The notes beneath the pieces were generated by a model. That model did not search any database. It was not told the origin of the DNA and was given only the letters and a program-made list of their open reading frames with translations. Shown here in pieces: positions 25,553 to 35,182 of a stretch of DNA of 64,000 nucleotides. Each line of letters opens with the position of its first letter. Positions within the stretch are counted from its first letter, which is position 1. The stretch comes from Streptacidiphilus sp. P02-A3a (GTDB taxonomy: Bacteria > Actinomycetota > Actinomycetes > Streptomycetales > Streptomycetaceae): assembly GCF_014084105.1 (NCBI RefSeq), contig NZ_CP048289.1:8751922-8815921 (forward strand), in the 5' to 3' direction. A program made the translations under genes and the position numbers.

Positions 25553-26743
25553 TCAACCAAGCAGGTCGGAGATCAGCCCCTGGTGGGTGGCACGGAGCTT
25601 CCGCAGCTCACTCCGCAGCATGCTTGCGCGATCTTCAAAGAAGCGTCCGCACTGGACCAGTCGACGCTGCTCCTCGGGCGTCGGCAAGGGAATCACCAGG
25701 CGGGAGACTGAATCGGAGGACAGCTTCACCATGCTCTCCGAAGTGCCCTGGGCCATGGCCCTGAGATTCCCCCGGACACGGAGCGACCGCAGGACAATTT
25801 CCAGGAACTCCGGATCGCACGCAGCGGAGGGCTGCAAGCGCATCATCAAATCCGGGTAGATGCACGGGCTTCCAACGCTCCGGTAAATACCGGCCAGACC
25901 CACAAGTTCCCGCGTATTGGCTCGGCTCATTAGAAGGTCGCCATCCGAAAGAACAGCTGAATGCGTGGGCCTAACCTCCGGCGGCGCGTTCTTCAGCTGC
26001 TTCGGCTGAAATCCGCCCTTCGTGAGACATCCCAGACCTAGCATCTGAACGCCGGTCCATTCGCTACTTGCGGACGGCGAGTAGCCGTTACGGATCGGGG
26101 AACCCAGCGCATCGGCGAGCACCGAGTCCCAGCTCATCCGAGCCAGCATCTCCTCCAGTCCGGCCACACCCGCCGCACGCACCTTGGCGACCTCGGCTTC
26201 AAGCTCCCGCTCGATGGATTCGACAGCATCAAGAATAGCAACGATTCTCCGCTGCTCCTCGAGAGGAATAAGCGGAAAGGGGATCTTGGAAAATCGCTTG
26301 CCCCCCAGATGGGAGATGCTGGTTTTTTCCGCCACCTTCGCAAAAATCCCGCTCCTCCTCCAGTGGGAGAATACCACCTGGGCATAATCGGGGATAACTC
26401 GCGCGGGATTCGGCCTAAAACGAATCAGCGTATTCTGGAAATAATAGGCATCAGGTTGACCCATATAGAGCGCACATCGCCCGACCATAAACAGGCTTTC
26501 CTGACCTTCATTGAGCAGAACGTCGCCAGGACGAAGAGCATAGATCTTCCGCTCGTTCGCAGAAAACCCCATCTCATTGACATCCGAGTAGTCGATCCGC
26601 CCGTCTAGGACATTCGCCACCCGCAGATATGGGAACTGTTCCGTCGCCGCCCGGCTCCCAGGCGAGAGCTGCTTGCCCATGCGGACCTCCCCAACCTCCT
26701 CAACCGGAACCCACCGCACAGCCGCCGTCGATTCACCCCTCAT
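25553..26743 (-). CDS. hsdS: type I restriction specificity subunit (HsdS)
   Basis: 396 residues with two target-recognition domains. The first ends in SKIPFPLIPLEEQRRIVAIL plus a coiled-coil spacer (about 165-205), the second in SRLVIPLPTPEEQRRLVQ plus the distal helix. The two repeats read the two halves of a bipartite DNA site, which cannot be predicted from sequence. It overlaps hsdM by 11 bp. Codon use in the middle (AT-richer) suggests recent exchange of the recognition domains. Confidence 0.93.
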   Translation of the reverse strand: MRGESTAAVRWVPVEEVGEVRMGKQLSPGSRAATEQFPYLRVANVLDGRIDYSDVNEMGFSANERKIYALRPGDVLLNEGQESLFMVGRCALYMGQPDAYYFQNTLIRFRPNPARVIPDYAQVVFSHWRRSGIFAKVAEKTSISHLGGKRFSKIPFPLIPLEEQRRIVAILDAVESIERELEAEVAKVRAAGVAGLEEMLARMSWDSVLADALGSPIRNGYSPSASSEWTGVQMLGLGCLTKGGFQPKQLKNAPPEVRPTHSAVLSDGDLLMSRANTRELVGLAGIYRSVGSPCIYPDLMMRLQPSAACDPEFLEIVLRSLRVRGNLRAMAQGTSESMVKLSSDSVSRLVIPLPTPEEQRRLVQCGRFFEDRASMLRSELRKLRATHQGLISDLLG

Positions 26744-29324
26744 AGCCGAGCTCCTTCAGGAACTTCTCAAGCCGCTTATCCGCTGCCCCCCGGCGCTGCC
26801 GGATCTCGCGGAGCGACACCGCGTACTTCTCTTCCAGCACGCCGTAGGACCCGACCAATTCCCGCCGCCGCCGCACCACATGGCCTCCGAGCGCAGAGAC
26901 GAAGTCGGCCCGCAGCAGACCCAGGACCACATCTGTCTCCCTCTCCTCCTCCGCCACAATCGCCCGCGCCTGGTGCAGGCCGAACTTCTCATCGCCGCCC
27001 AGCAATGACGCCTGCTGATCCCCGTCCACCTCACCGCCGGACCTGGGCGCTCGCGCGGGGTCCAGGGGCCAGAACGCGTCCTCCAAGGCCGTCACGACCT
27101 TCCCGGCCTTGGCCCGTTCCCGTTTCAGTGCGTCTAGTTGAGGCTTCGTCAGTACTGCCTCAACCATGACGGGGTCCGCCTCCTCCCCCGACTTGGCCGC
27201 CTCCGCCACTGCGGCCTCCGCAGCCTCCGCAGCCTTCACCCGAGCGTCGAAGGCCGACTTCGCCGCGTCGGCCGCAGCCAGCTGCTCCAGGAACTCTGGG
27301 GCGATCGCCGCCACCACCTTGTGCCCGTACGCCAGCCGCCGCTCCGCCGCCGAACGCTTGCGCGCACCCCGGGTACGGGGGTCGGGTTCCGGGGCGAGCA
27401 TGGTCGTGACGCCCTCGATCCATCCGTCCAGTACTCCACCGAAGCCAGTGACGGAGAGCGCCTTCAGGTCGTTCTTCGCCGCCCACCACCACCCGACGAC
27501 CGCGCCCGAGAGCGCGTGCCCGTCCAGGACACCGACGGTGAGCAACTGCTTCTGGAACGACTCGATCAGATCCTTCCGAAGCGTCGCCAACCGCAGTCGA
27601 CGCTCCTCGTCAGGGCGCGGATCGCCCGCCACCGGGGCAATCGCCGCGATCTGCCGAGCTTCCCCCTGCCACCACGCGTCGAACGCCGCCCACAGCCTCG
27701 CCTCGGCTTCCGCTGCGAGCTCCCCCAACGTGGAGGCCGTCGGCCGCTGCCCCTCCGGCAGGAAGTCCAGGTACTGCGAATCGCCCGGCCGCTCTGCGAA
27801 CAGCTCCACCGGCTTGATCCCGTAGGCCCCCCACAGCTTCGCCCGTGCCTCAAGCTCCACCCTGGGCACCCCGCCCGTCAGGTGAGCCCGCACATCCTGC
27901 GGCTCGGGCGGCGGTGTGTTGTCCACATACCGACGGATGTTCAGGTTGTAATCGTTCTCCTTCAGCTCACCGTGCGTGACGAGTCGGGCGAAGCGCTCCT
28001 GCCCCGGAAGGTCTCCACGCTGGTGAAAAGTCGAGACGATCTTCTCGACATGCTCAGGCAGCAGGACGTTCTGCGCCGACACCGCTTGATACTCCCGGTC
28101 GGCGTTGATGAACAGCACCTCGTTCGGCCTGGCCTTCATCCCCCGGGCCCGCAGCACCAGGATGCAGGCTGGGATGCCGGTGCCGTAGAACAGGTTCGGC
28201 GGCAGGCCAATCACTGCCTCCAGCAGGCCGGCCTTCACCAACTCGGCGCGGATCCGCTCCTCTGCTCCCGAGCGGAACAGCACACCGTGCGGCATCACCG
28301 TGAATACGGATCCCTTGGCCTTCTCCACCATGTGGAGCATGTGCTGAAGGAACATCAGGTCGGCCTTACCGCGCTCAGTTGTCGCCCCATAGGGCATCCG
28401 CACGTCGAGATCCTTGATGTCGTCCTGCCGGTAGTCCATCGAGAACGGCGGGTTACTGAGTACCAGGTCCGCACCCTCCGGCTCCTGGTCCTTCAGGTGC
28501 AGAGGAGTTGTCAGCGTGTCACCGGTCTTCAGACTGAAACTGTCCGCACCATGGAACAGCATGTTCATCGTGGCCATGACCCAGGACCCGCTGTTGGCGT
28601 CCTGTCCCAGCAGCCGAAGCTTTCGGATGTCGCCGCCATGCTCGTCCACGTACTCGAGCGCATGGATCAGCATTCCCCCGGAGCCGACGCAGGGGTCGTA
28701 GATCCGATGGCTCTCCATGGGCCGGGCCAGCTCGACCATCAACCGGACCACGGCACGCGGGGTGTAGAACTCACCGCCCTTACTCCCGGCCGAGTCGGCG
28801 AAGTCCTTGATCAGGTACTCGTAGGCGGCCCCGATCATGTCGGGGAACTCGAAGTCCTCTCCCCGAAGACTGATCCGCCCAAAGTGCTCGACCAGCTCTG
28901 ACAGCCGGGCATCGGCGAGGGTCCCCGCAGCAGTACCCGCCGCTGCCCCTCCACCGATGCGATTAAAGTTGACATGATCAAACAGGCCGACGAGGTTCTC
29001 GTTCCCCTCCTGCTTGGCGAGCGCTTGGAGTGCGGGGTCAAGGGCGCTGGTGGCGACATCCGACGTGACCCCAGCCACCTTCCTCCAGCGGGCGTCCTCA
29101 GGGACGAACAGCACACCCCGCCTGGAGTAGTACCTCCACTGATCCGGGTCCTTGCCCTCCGCAGCGATCGCGGCCCGCGCCACCTCGTACTCGTCGTTGA
29201 CGCGCTTGAGGAACATCAGCACCAGGATGAAGTCACGGTACTCCGCCGCATCCATGGTGCCTCGCAGGATGTCCGCCGCCGTGAAGAGGTGGCGTTCCAA
29301 TTGCGCGAGGGTGAGCTTGGCCAC
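26733..29324 (-). CDS. hsdM: type I restriction N6-adenine methyltransferase (HsdM)
   Basis: 863 residues. The N-terminal helical HsdM_N domain (LERHLFTAADILRGTMDAAE) is followed by the SAM motif DPCVGSGGMLIHALE and catalytic motif IV SNPPF. After about residue 480 there is an unusually long C-terminal extension of about 380 residues with Ala/Glu/Lys-rich predicted coiled coil (SAFDARVKAAEAAEAAVAEA). Start GTG 29324. It methylates the host sites and is the core of the restriction complex; same operon as rloAB upstream and hsdS downstream. Confidence 0.94.
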   Translation of the reverse strand: MAKLTLAQLERHLFTAADILRGTMDAAEYRDFILVLMFLKRVNDEYEVARAAIAAEGKDPDQWRYYSRRGVLFVPEDARWRKVAGVTSDVATSALDPALQALAKQEGNENLVGLFDHVNFNRIGGGAAAGTAAGTLADARLSELVEHFGRISLRGEDFEFPDMIGAAYEYLIKDFADSAGSKGGEFYTPRAVVRLMVELARPMESHRIYDPCVGSGGMLIHALEYVDEHGGDIRKLRLLGQDANSGSWVMATMNMLFHGADSFSLKTGDTLTTPLHLKDQEPEGADLVLSNPPFSMDYRQDDIKDLDVRMPYGATTERGKADLMFLQHMLHMVEKAKGSVFTVMPHGVLFRSGAEERIRAELVKAGLLEAVIGLPPNLFYGTGIPACILVLRARGMKARPNEVLFINADREYQAVSAQNVLLPEHVEKIVSTFHQRGDLPGQERFARLVTHGELKENDYNLNIRRYVDNTPPPEPQDVRAHLTGGVPRVELEARAKLWGAYGIKPVELFAERPGDSQYLDFLPEGQRPTASTLGELAAEAEARLWAAFDAWWQGEARQIAAIAPVAGDPRPDEERRLRLATLRKDLIESFQKQLLTVGVLDGHALSGAVVGWWWAAKNDLKALSVTGFGGVLDGWIEGVTTMLAPEPDPRTRGARKRSAAERRLAYGHKVVAAIAPEFLEQLAAADAAKSAFDARVKAAEAAEAAVAEAAKSGEEADPVMVEAVLTKPQLDALKRERAKAGKVVTALEDAFWPLDPARAPRSGGEVDGDQQASLLGGDEKFGLHQARAIVAEEERETDVVLGLLRADFVSALGGHVVRRRRELVGSYGVLEEKYAVSLREIRQRRGAADKRLEKFLKELGYEG

Positions 29325-29378
29325 GTACGACTCCCGATGCTGTGGTGGAACTTAGGCGCACAGGGAAGCCTACGGCTT

Positions 29379-30128
29379 TCAGTACTTCTCGATTTCCAGC
29401 GCCTGCTCGACGAAGCTCCAGACGTCGGTGTAGGGGTCCCAGGCGTTCTGGTCGGGACCAGTGTGCTGCTCGTTGATCTTCCGGGCGAAGTTCCGCGCTG
29501 CGGTGTATTGGCCTTTCAGCTGCCCCGCCTTCACATGTTTCGCCTGCTCGCGGCTCACGCTCGTGAAGGTCGGCCCATAGGACTGGGCGAAGCCGACCTG
29601 CTCCCGATGCGGACTCCCGGCCTGAGCCCGGAGACGGTCAGCGGCACTGTCGCAGACTCCGGCGAAGGTGCTGGTGTAGTTCTGGTAGTGCAGCAGGCGC
29701 CAGAACTCAAAGCAGGGGTGCGAGTACGCAATATTGACGCCGGCCTTCTTGGCCTCGGCGAAGGCTGTAGGGATCTGCTTGTGATCGTCACGGTCGAAGA
29801 GCACCCAGACCTGCGGCCAGGCCCAGTCCTTCGCCGGATCCAGTCCAGCCTTACGAGCTGTCCTCTCCACCTCACGCACGGTCTCAGCCGCAGCCCGAAT
29901 CATGGGCAGCGGCTTGCGCATGGAGCCAGTGCTGCTCGCGTTGGGGTGATGCACCTCCACGGTGCGCTTCGCCGGCTCAGGGCAGTGCAAGGCAAGAACC
30001 GCATCAATGTACTCAGGCTCGGTGACCTCGCCCTCGGTGTAGACGTAGAGGAGCCGCTTCCGCAGATCCTGCTTACTCCTGTTCCCCTTGGGACGGTGTG
30101 CGTCGTCCTTCCCCCTCTGCCTCCCCAT
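29379..30128 (-). CDS. rloB: RloB-family protein (TOPRIM-type nuclease partner)
   Basis: 249 residues. A TOPRIM-like core is visible: YVYTEGEVTEPEY supplies the catalytic Glu and VLFDRDDH the DxD metal pair, followed by SHPCFEFWRLLHYQNY typical of RloB. RloB (restriction-linked orf, also AbiLii-like) is encoded with the RloA ATPase in many type I restriction loci. Start ATG 30128 overlaps the rloA stop (TGATG). Function in defence is inferred from family and context. Confidence 0.88.
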   Translation of the reverse strand: MGRQRGKDDAHRPKGNRSKQDLRKRLLYVYTEGEVTEPEYIDAVLALHCPEPAKRTVEVHHPNASSTGSMRKPLPMIRAAAETVREVERTARKAGLDPAKDWAWPQVWVLFDRDDHKQIPTAFAEAKKAGVNIAYSHPCFEFWRLLHYQNYTSTFAGVCDSAADRLRAQAGSPHREQVGFAQSYGPTFTSVSREQAKHVKAGQLKGQYTAARNFARKINEQHTGPDQNAWDPYTDVWSFVEQALEIEKY

Positions 30129-31405
30129 CAGGACTTCCCTGCCTCCAGCGATCGAGCTCGGTCTGCGGACGCAGCCAGCAGTTTGCGTCCGATCTTGCCT
30201 TCAGTGACCCGCGGAACACCACCGAAGGCACCGTCCAGGTAGGACATCATCAGGTCCTCGGCTGCCGTGGGCTCCAAGTCGGACAGCGGGAACATGGAGG
30301 TAGCGCCGCACTCGTCCTTCTCCGTGAGCCACGCCTGGCCTGGCTCCAGCAGGCGAAGGCCGCCCTGGCCGCGAAGCAGTGACGGGTCATGAGCGGTGAA
30401 GACCAACTGTGCTCCTCGGGTGTTCACCCAGGGAGTCTGGAAGATGCGTACCACCTCAGCCGCGAAGCGGGGGTGCAGGCTCGCGTCCAGTTCATCAATC
30501 AGCAGAACCGCCCCCTGGTCGAGCGCCAACAGCAAGGGGCCGATGAGAGCGAACCAGGATCGGGTGCCGTAGGACTCGTACTTCCAGTCGAGCGAAGTGG
30601 CCGAATCGCCCTGGGCACCGTCGAGGTGCAACAGACGAACCTGCGGGGCCTTGCCGTCAGTGCCTTGGACGACATCGGTGCCGACGATTCCGAGGTCGGC
30701 GACCTTCAGTAGTTCTTCGATCCGGACTCGGTTGCTCTCGTCCTTGAGCTGCAGAGCTGTGTAGCTCTCACGTTGGGATCGCTCGGCCTCGGGGTTGATC
30801 GCCCAGAGGTTGCCCCGGAACCATTCGTAGATGTCTGTCAGCTGCGGATGATTGTCCGTTGCAGCTTGAGAGAGCATCAGCGCATTGGGGCGGGTGGTAC
30901 GAGCAAGTCGTGCGCTGTCCTGGATCCGCCTGTTGGGGAAATCGAACACCTGGGGACGGGAGGCGTCCCGCTCGAACCACGTCTGCTTGCGGCCCTTGGG
31001 GTAAGCGAACAGCCACTCCGCTTCAACCCGTGAGCTGCCCAGCTCGAAACCGTAGGTGCGGCGGATACCGTCTTCTAGGACGAAATCCACTTCGCAGAAC
31101 GTCGTCTCAGCAGCTGCCTTGGGGTCCAGTGCAAACGCCTCACGTGGAATCCCCTGGTAGGAGGTCCATTGAGCGTACGAGTTGAGGACCGCGTCACGCA
31201 TCCACGTCAAGGCGGAGAGAACATTGGACTTGCCTGACGCGTTCGCTCCGAAGATCCCGAGCAGCGGGTAGACCGACAACTCCTTGCCATCAGAGAGGAC
31301 GATGGTCCGAGCGTTGGCCGTATCACTCTTCGGAGGTACGACAAAGGACAGCTCCAGCTCCTCGCGCAGGGAACGCAGGTTCGCTACACGGAATCTCAGC
31401 AGCAC
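30128..31405 (-). CDS. rloA: RloA-family ABC/AAA15-type ATPase
   Basis: 425 residues from GTG 31405, which follows GGAGAGGAGG; an in-frame GTG at 31426 lacks a site. Walker A is FGANASGKSNVL close to the N-terminus, preceded by the RecF-like start LLRFRVANLRSLREE. Later AVLLIDELDASLHP is Walker B and FTAHDPSLL the His switch. It resembles the SMC/RecF-type ATPases of OLD, AbiL and PARIS AriA. First gene of the rloA-rloB-hsdM-hsdS operon. Confidence 0.9.
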   Translation of the reverse strand: MLLRFRVANLRSLREELELSFVVPPKSDTANARTIVLSDGKELSVYPLLGIFGANASGKSNVLSALTWMRDAVLNSYAQWTSYQGIPREAFALDPKAAAETTFCEVDFVLEDGIRRTYGFELGSSRVEAEWLFAYPKGRKQTWFERDASRPQVFDFPNRRIQDSARLARTTRPNALMLSQAATDNHPQLTDIYEWFRGNLWAINPEAERSQRESYTALQLKDESNRVRIEELLKVADLGIVGTDVVQGTDGKAPQVRLLHLDGAQGDSATSLDWKYESYGTRSWFALIGPLLLALDQGAVLLIDELDASLHPRFAAEVVRIFQTPWVNTRGAQLVFTAHDPSLLRGQGGLRLLEPGQAWLTEKDECGATSMFPLSDLEPTAAEDLMMSYLDGAFGGVPRVTEGKIGRKLLAASADRARSLEAGKS

Positions 31406-31426
31406 GGTGTCCTCCTCTCCGCGCAC

Positions 31427-31901
31427 AGGGTAACCGTGTGATCAGCCCAGCGCCTCCCCAACGTGCGAACAAGTGGCAGACGGGCCCCCGATCAGCATCT
31501 TCTGCGACGACCGCAGAGTTCACGCAGCGTCACATGGCAATCAAAGACCGTGGACAGATCTGAGCGCAGCCCTCCCCAGGGCGACCAGTGATGGAAGCTG
31601 CCGAAACAACTGCCCATACACCAAGAGTCCCCGATCTTCCTCCCCGCCAACGCCGCCCAGACGCCATGGCCTCCCCTCGGCCTCCCCTTCAGCGAGGGAG
31701 GCGGCAGAAACCCTGGATGTCCCAGTTGCCCGGCTAAATCTGGAGATCCTGATCCCTGGCTTTACCAGCGCAAGTGCCCCCCTGATCGTGGGAAGCTGCG
31801 CCAACCCTCGACCCACGCATTGAATGCGTAGAGCGAGAACGTGAGAGTCATTGGCATGAACCGGGGAAAGGCCAGGTCAAATCGGCTGCGCATGGTCAAG
31901 C
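31427..31901. other. right terminus of element A and promoter region of rloA
   Basis: No convincing gene. It holds the right copy of the 21-bp direct repeat and must carry the promoter for the leftward defence operon, though no clear hexamers are evident. Confidence 0.45.
31668..31688 (+). repeat. 21-bp subterminal direct repeat of element A, right copy
   Basis: Identical to 18832-18852 (two GGCCTCCCCT decamers separated by C), about 210 bp from the tRNA end. Confidence 0.6.
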
Positions 31902-31978
31902 TGGAGCCCCCTGTCGGATTCGAACCGACGACCTTCGCTTTACAAGAGCGGTGCTCTGGCCAACTGAGCTAAGGGGGC
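31902..31978 (-). tRNA. tRNA-Thr (anticodon TGT), CCA encoded
   Basis: Read on the minus strand: acceptor GCCCCCU pairs with AGGGGGC; D-arm GCUC/GAGC; anticodon loop CUUGUAA (UGU, reads ACA/ACG Thr codons); T-arm GUCGG-UUCGAAU-CCGAC; terminal CCA at 31902-31904. One weak pair closes the anticodon stem. The 3' half is the integration site for the accessory DNA to the left. Confidence 0.93.
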
Positions 31979-32197
31979 CTGGTACCTGTCCGCGGCGGGC
32001 CACGGCAGGACCAGGGTGGAGTCTACCCAACCGAGAGGGGGGACTGTCCGGTGGTTCGCGGGTCGGGGTGGGGGAGATTTTTGTCGTATGGGGTGGTTTG
32101 GGTGGGATTAAAGATGGTGGATGCAGGCAATCGGGCACGTCAGGGGGCTGACAAGGCCGCTTCGCCCGGGTAGCGTCACCAGGAGTTCACCTCGAAC

Positions 32198-32213
32198 GGT
32201 GGACTAGACCTCT
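32198..32213. promoter_or_regulatory. DasR-type operator (dre-like) upstream of msiK
   Basis: TGGACTAGACCT (32200-32211) closely matches the dre palindrome core TGGTCTAGACCA bound by the GntR-family regulator DasR, which responds to glucosamine-6-phosphate. It lies about 105 bp before the msiK start. Control of msiK by amino-sugar status would make physiological sense. Confidence 0.55.
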
Positions 32214-32317
32214 TCCGTGGAGGAGCCGCCCGAGCAGGGCGGGTCCGGGCGGGGGGTGTATATCCACCTTTACTCGGATCGTCCGGCACGTTCCTGCCGG
32301 TGAAGGAGTGCACAGCT

Positions 32318-33430
<1,113 letters not shown>

Positions 33431-33456
33431 CGAGTCCGTCCCGTACGTGATGTGCC

Positions 33457-33488
33457 GCTGCCCCGACCGGTCCTCCGGTCGGGGCAGC
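33457..33488 (+). terminator. intrinsic terminator after msiK
   Basis: Perfect 14-bp stem GCTGCCCCGACCGG with a TCCT loop. No U-tract, as usual in high-GC actinobacteria. Confidence 0.75.
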
Positions 33489-33594
33489 GCCGCGTCCGGG
33501 GCCGGTCCGGCCGAACAGCTGAAACTCCAGGAAACCTCACTCATTCGGGTGACTAAATGTCGCCAAATCATTACCCACCGCTAGCATCACGGAC

Positions 33595-34095
33595 GTGAAG
33601 CACCTAGCGCGCCGTCTCGGCAGATCCCTCGCCTTCGTCCTGCCCGTCGTCCTGGTGACGACCGGAACCCTCGCGGTCACCCGCGTCCCCTGGGCACCGT
33701 CCGGGAACGGCGGCGAGCAGCAGCAGGTCCTCGCCGCCAACGCCTCCTCGCCGAACGGCTCGACCGGCTCGACCGGCTCGACCGGTTCCTCCGACTCCTC
33801 CGGCTCCTCCGGCTCCTCCGGCTCCTCCGGCTCGGACGCGGTCAGTCCCCAGGATGCCCTGCGGGGGCGGCTGATGCAGCAGTTGAACAACCAGAACCCC
33901 GGTGTCGCGCTGGACTCGCTACAGCAGGCGATGCAGCAGCAGCCCTCGCTGACCCAGTACTGCACCGGCATCGCCCGGGACCTCGGCCAGGCCGCCGTGC
34001 GCAAGTACCGGGGCGACATCCGTCGCGCCCAGTCCTTCGCCCGCCCGGTCTGCGACGGCTCGTTCGCCGCCGGAACCCTCGCCGGGAGCAACTGA
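33595..34095 (+). CDS. secreted protein with Gly/Ser/Thr-rich linker
   Basis: 166 residues from GTG 33595. Signal or anchor helix LAFVLPVVLVTTGTLAV at about 12-28, then a low-complexity linker of repeated GST and GSS units (about 55-82), then a helical C-terminal domain (DALRGRLMQQLNNQ ... YCTGIARDLG ... PVCDG) with two cysteines. The position matches a conserved hypothetical secreted gene next to msiK in Streptomyces. Function unknown. Confidence 0.8.
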   Translation: MKHLARRLGRSLAFVLPVVLVTTGTLAVTRVPWAPSGNGGEQQQVLAANASSPNGSTGSTGSTGSSDSSGSSGSSGSSGSDAVSPQDALRGRLMQQLNNQNPGVALDSLQQAMQQQPSLTQYCTGIARDLGQAAVRKYRGDIRRAQSFARPVCDGSFAAGTLAGSN

Positions 34096-34330
34096 GCGCC
34101 CCCTGCTCGCGAACGACGAGGGCGGGCAACCCCAGTACAGGGCCAGCACAGGGCCCACGGCGTGGGACACGGCAAGGCCGGTGCACGGCCTCAGGAGGGG
34201 CGGGGCAGGGGCAGGACAGGGACGCGGCAGGGGGCTCTCGGCGCGCGGTTCGAGCGCGCGCCGAGCCCCGGGCGCTGTCAGCGCTCCGACCTGTGCACGC
34301 GTCGTCACCTTCGCCCCATAGGGTGCTCCC

Positions 34331-35098
34331 ATGACCGCTGACCTCATCCCCTCCACAGAGGGTTCTCCGCTGGCCTCACCGCCCGTTACTCAGGCTGTGA
34401 TCCTGGCCGGCGGTCAGGGCTCGCGCCTGCGCCCCTACACCGACACCCGCCCCAAGCCGATGATCGAGATCCCGGGCACCGGGGTCCCCATCATCGGCCA
34501 CCAGCTCCAGTGGCTGGCCGAGGAGGGTGTGACCGACGTCGTCATCTCCTGCGGCCACCTCGCCGAGGTACTGCAGACGTACCTCAAGGAGACCGACCTG
34601 CCGCTCGACGTCACCACGGTCGTCGAGACCGAGCCGCTCGGCCGGGGTGGCGGCCTGAAGTTCGCCGCCGCTTCGCTCCCCCGCCAGGGCGAGCCCTGGT
34701 ACGCCACCAACGGCGACATCTGGACCCGCTTCCGGCTCCGCGACATGGCGGACTTCCACGCCGAGCGGGACGCCCACGCGACCCTCGCACTGGCCCGACC
34801 GCGCCTGCCCTGGGGCACGGTCGACACCGACCAGTTCGGCAACATCCTCGACTTCATCGAGGCGCCGCCGTCGCCGTACCTGATCAACGCGGGTGTGTAC
34901 GTGTTCTCCGCCGCGTTCGCGTCCATGCTGCCGGAGCTCGGCGACCACGAGCGGAGCACCTTCCCGAGGCTCGCGCGCGAGCGCCGGCTGACCGGCTGGG
35001 AGCTCCCGCAGGGGGTCTACTGGCGGGCCATCGACACCGCCAAGGACCTCTCCGAGGCTGCCAAGGAGCTCGCCGCGAGCCGCAGCTCGACGGACTGA
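34331..35098 (+). CDS. sugar-nucleotide nucleotidyltransferase (NTP_transferase family)
   Basis: 255 residues. The nucleotide-binding signature VILAGGQGSRLRPYTDTRPK and PMIEIPGTGVPIIGHQL are typical of glucose-1-phosphate or mannose-1-phosphate nucleotidyltransferases; ATNGDIWTRF and LINAGVYVFS complete the fold. It lacks the C-terminal beta-helix of GlmU-type enzymes. Probably makes an NDP-sugar for glycan synthesis; the sugar is not predictable. Confidence 0.88.
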   Translation: MTADLIPSTEGSPLASPPVTQAVILAGGQGSRLRPYTDTRPKPMIEIPGTGVPIIGHQLQWLAEEGVTDVVISCGHLAEVLQTYLKETDLPLDVTTVVETEPLGRGGGLKFAAASLPRQGEPWYATNGDIWTRFRLRDMADFHAERDAHATLALARPRLPWGTVDTDQFGNILDFIEAPPSPYLINAGVYVFSAAFASMLPELGDHERSTFPRLARERRLTGWELPQGVYWRAIDTAKDLSEAAKELAASRSSTD

Positions 35099-35113
35099 CG
35101 CCCGACCGGACGA

Positions 35114-35160
35114 CCTCGGCCCCGTGCCGACTGTGGATCACAGTCGGCACGGGGCCGAGG
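35114..35160. terminator. bidirectional terminator between convergent genes
   Basis: Perfect 22-bp inverted repeat (CCTCGGCCCCGTGCCGACTG.. and its complement) with a GAT loop, between the nucleotidyltransferase and the DoxX gene. Confidence 0.85.
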
Positions 35161-35182
35161 CGCTTCGCGGCCCGACGGCCGC

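Larger units (their letters stand above)
18601..31951. mobile_element. putative integrated element A at tRNA-Thr: defence island (13.3 kb)
   Basis: Bounded on the right by the intact tRNA-Thr gene and on the left by the 50-bp copy of its 3' half. It carries rloA, rloB, hsdM, hsdS, hsdR and a metallopeptidase gene, all on the minus strand, plus one IS1380 insertion. A 21-bp direct repeat occurs about 180 bp inside each end. No integrase gene is visible. Confidence 0.65.

Noticed and set aside
27138..28901. 587-residue plus-strand open frame
   Set aside because: Lies antisense to hsdM, which has all expected motifs; no ribosome site and shadow-like composition.
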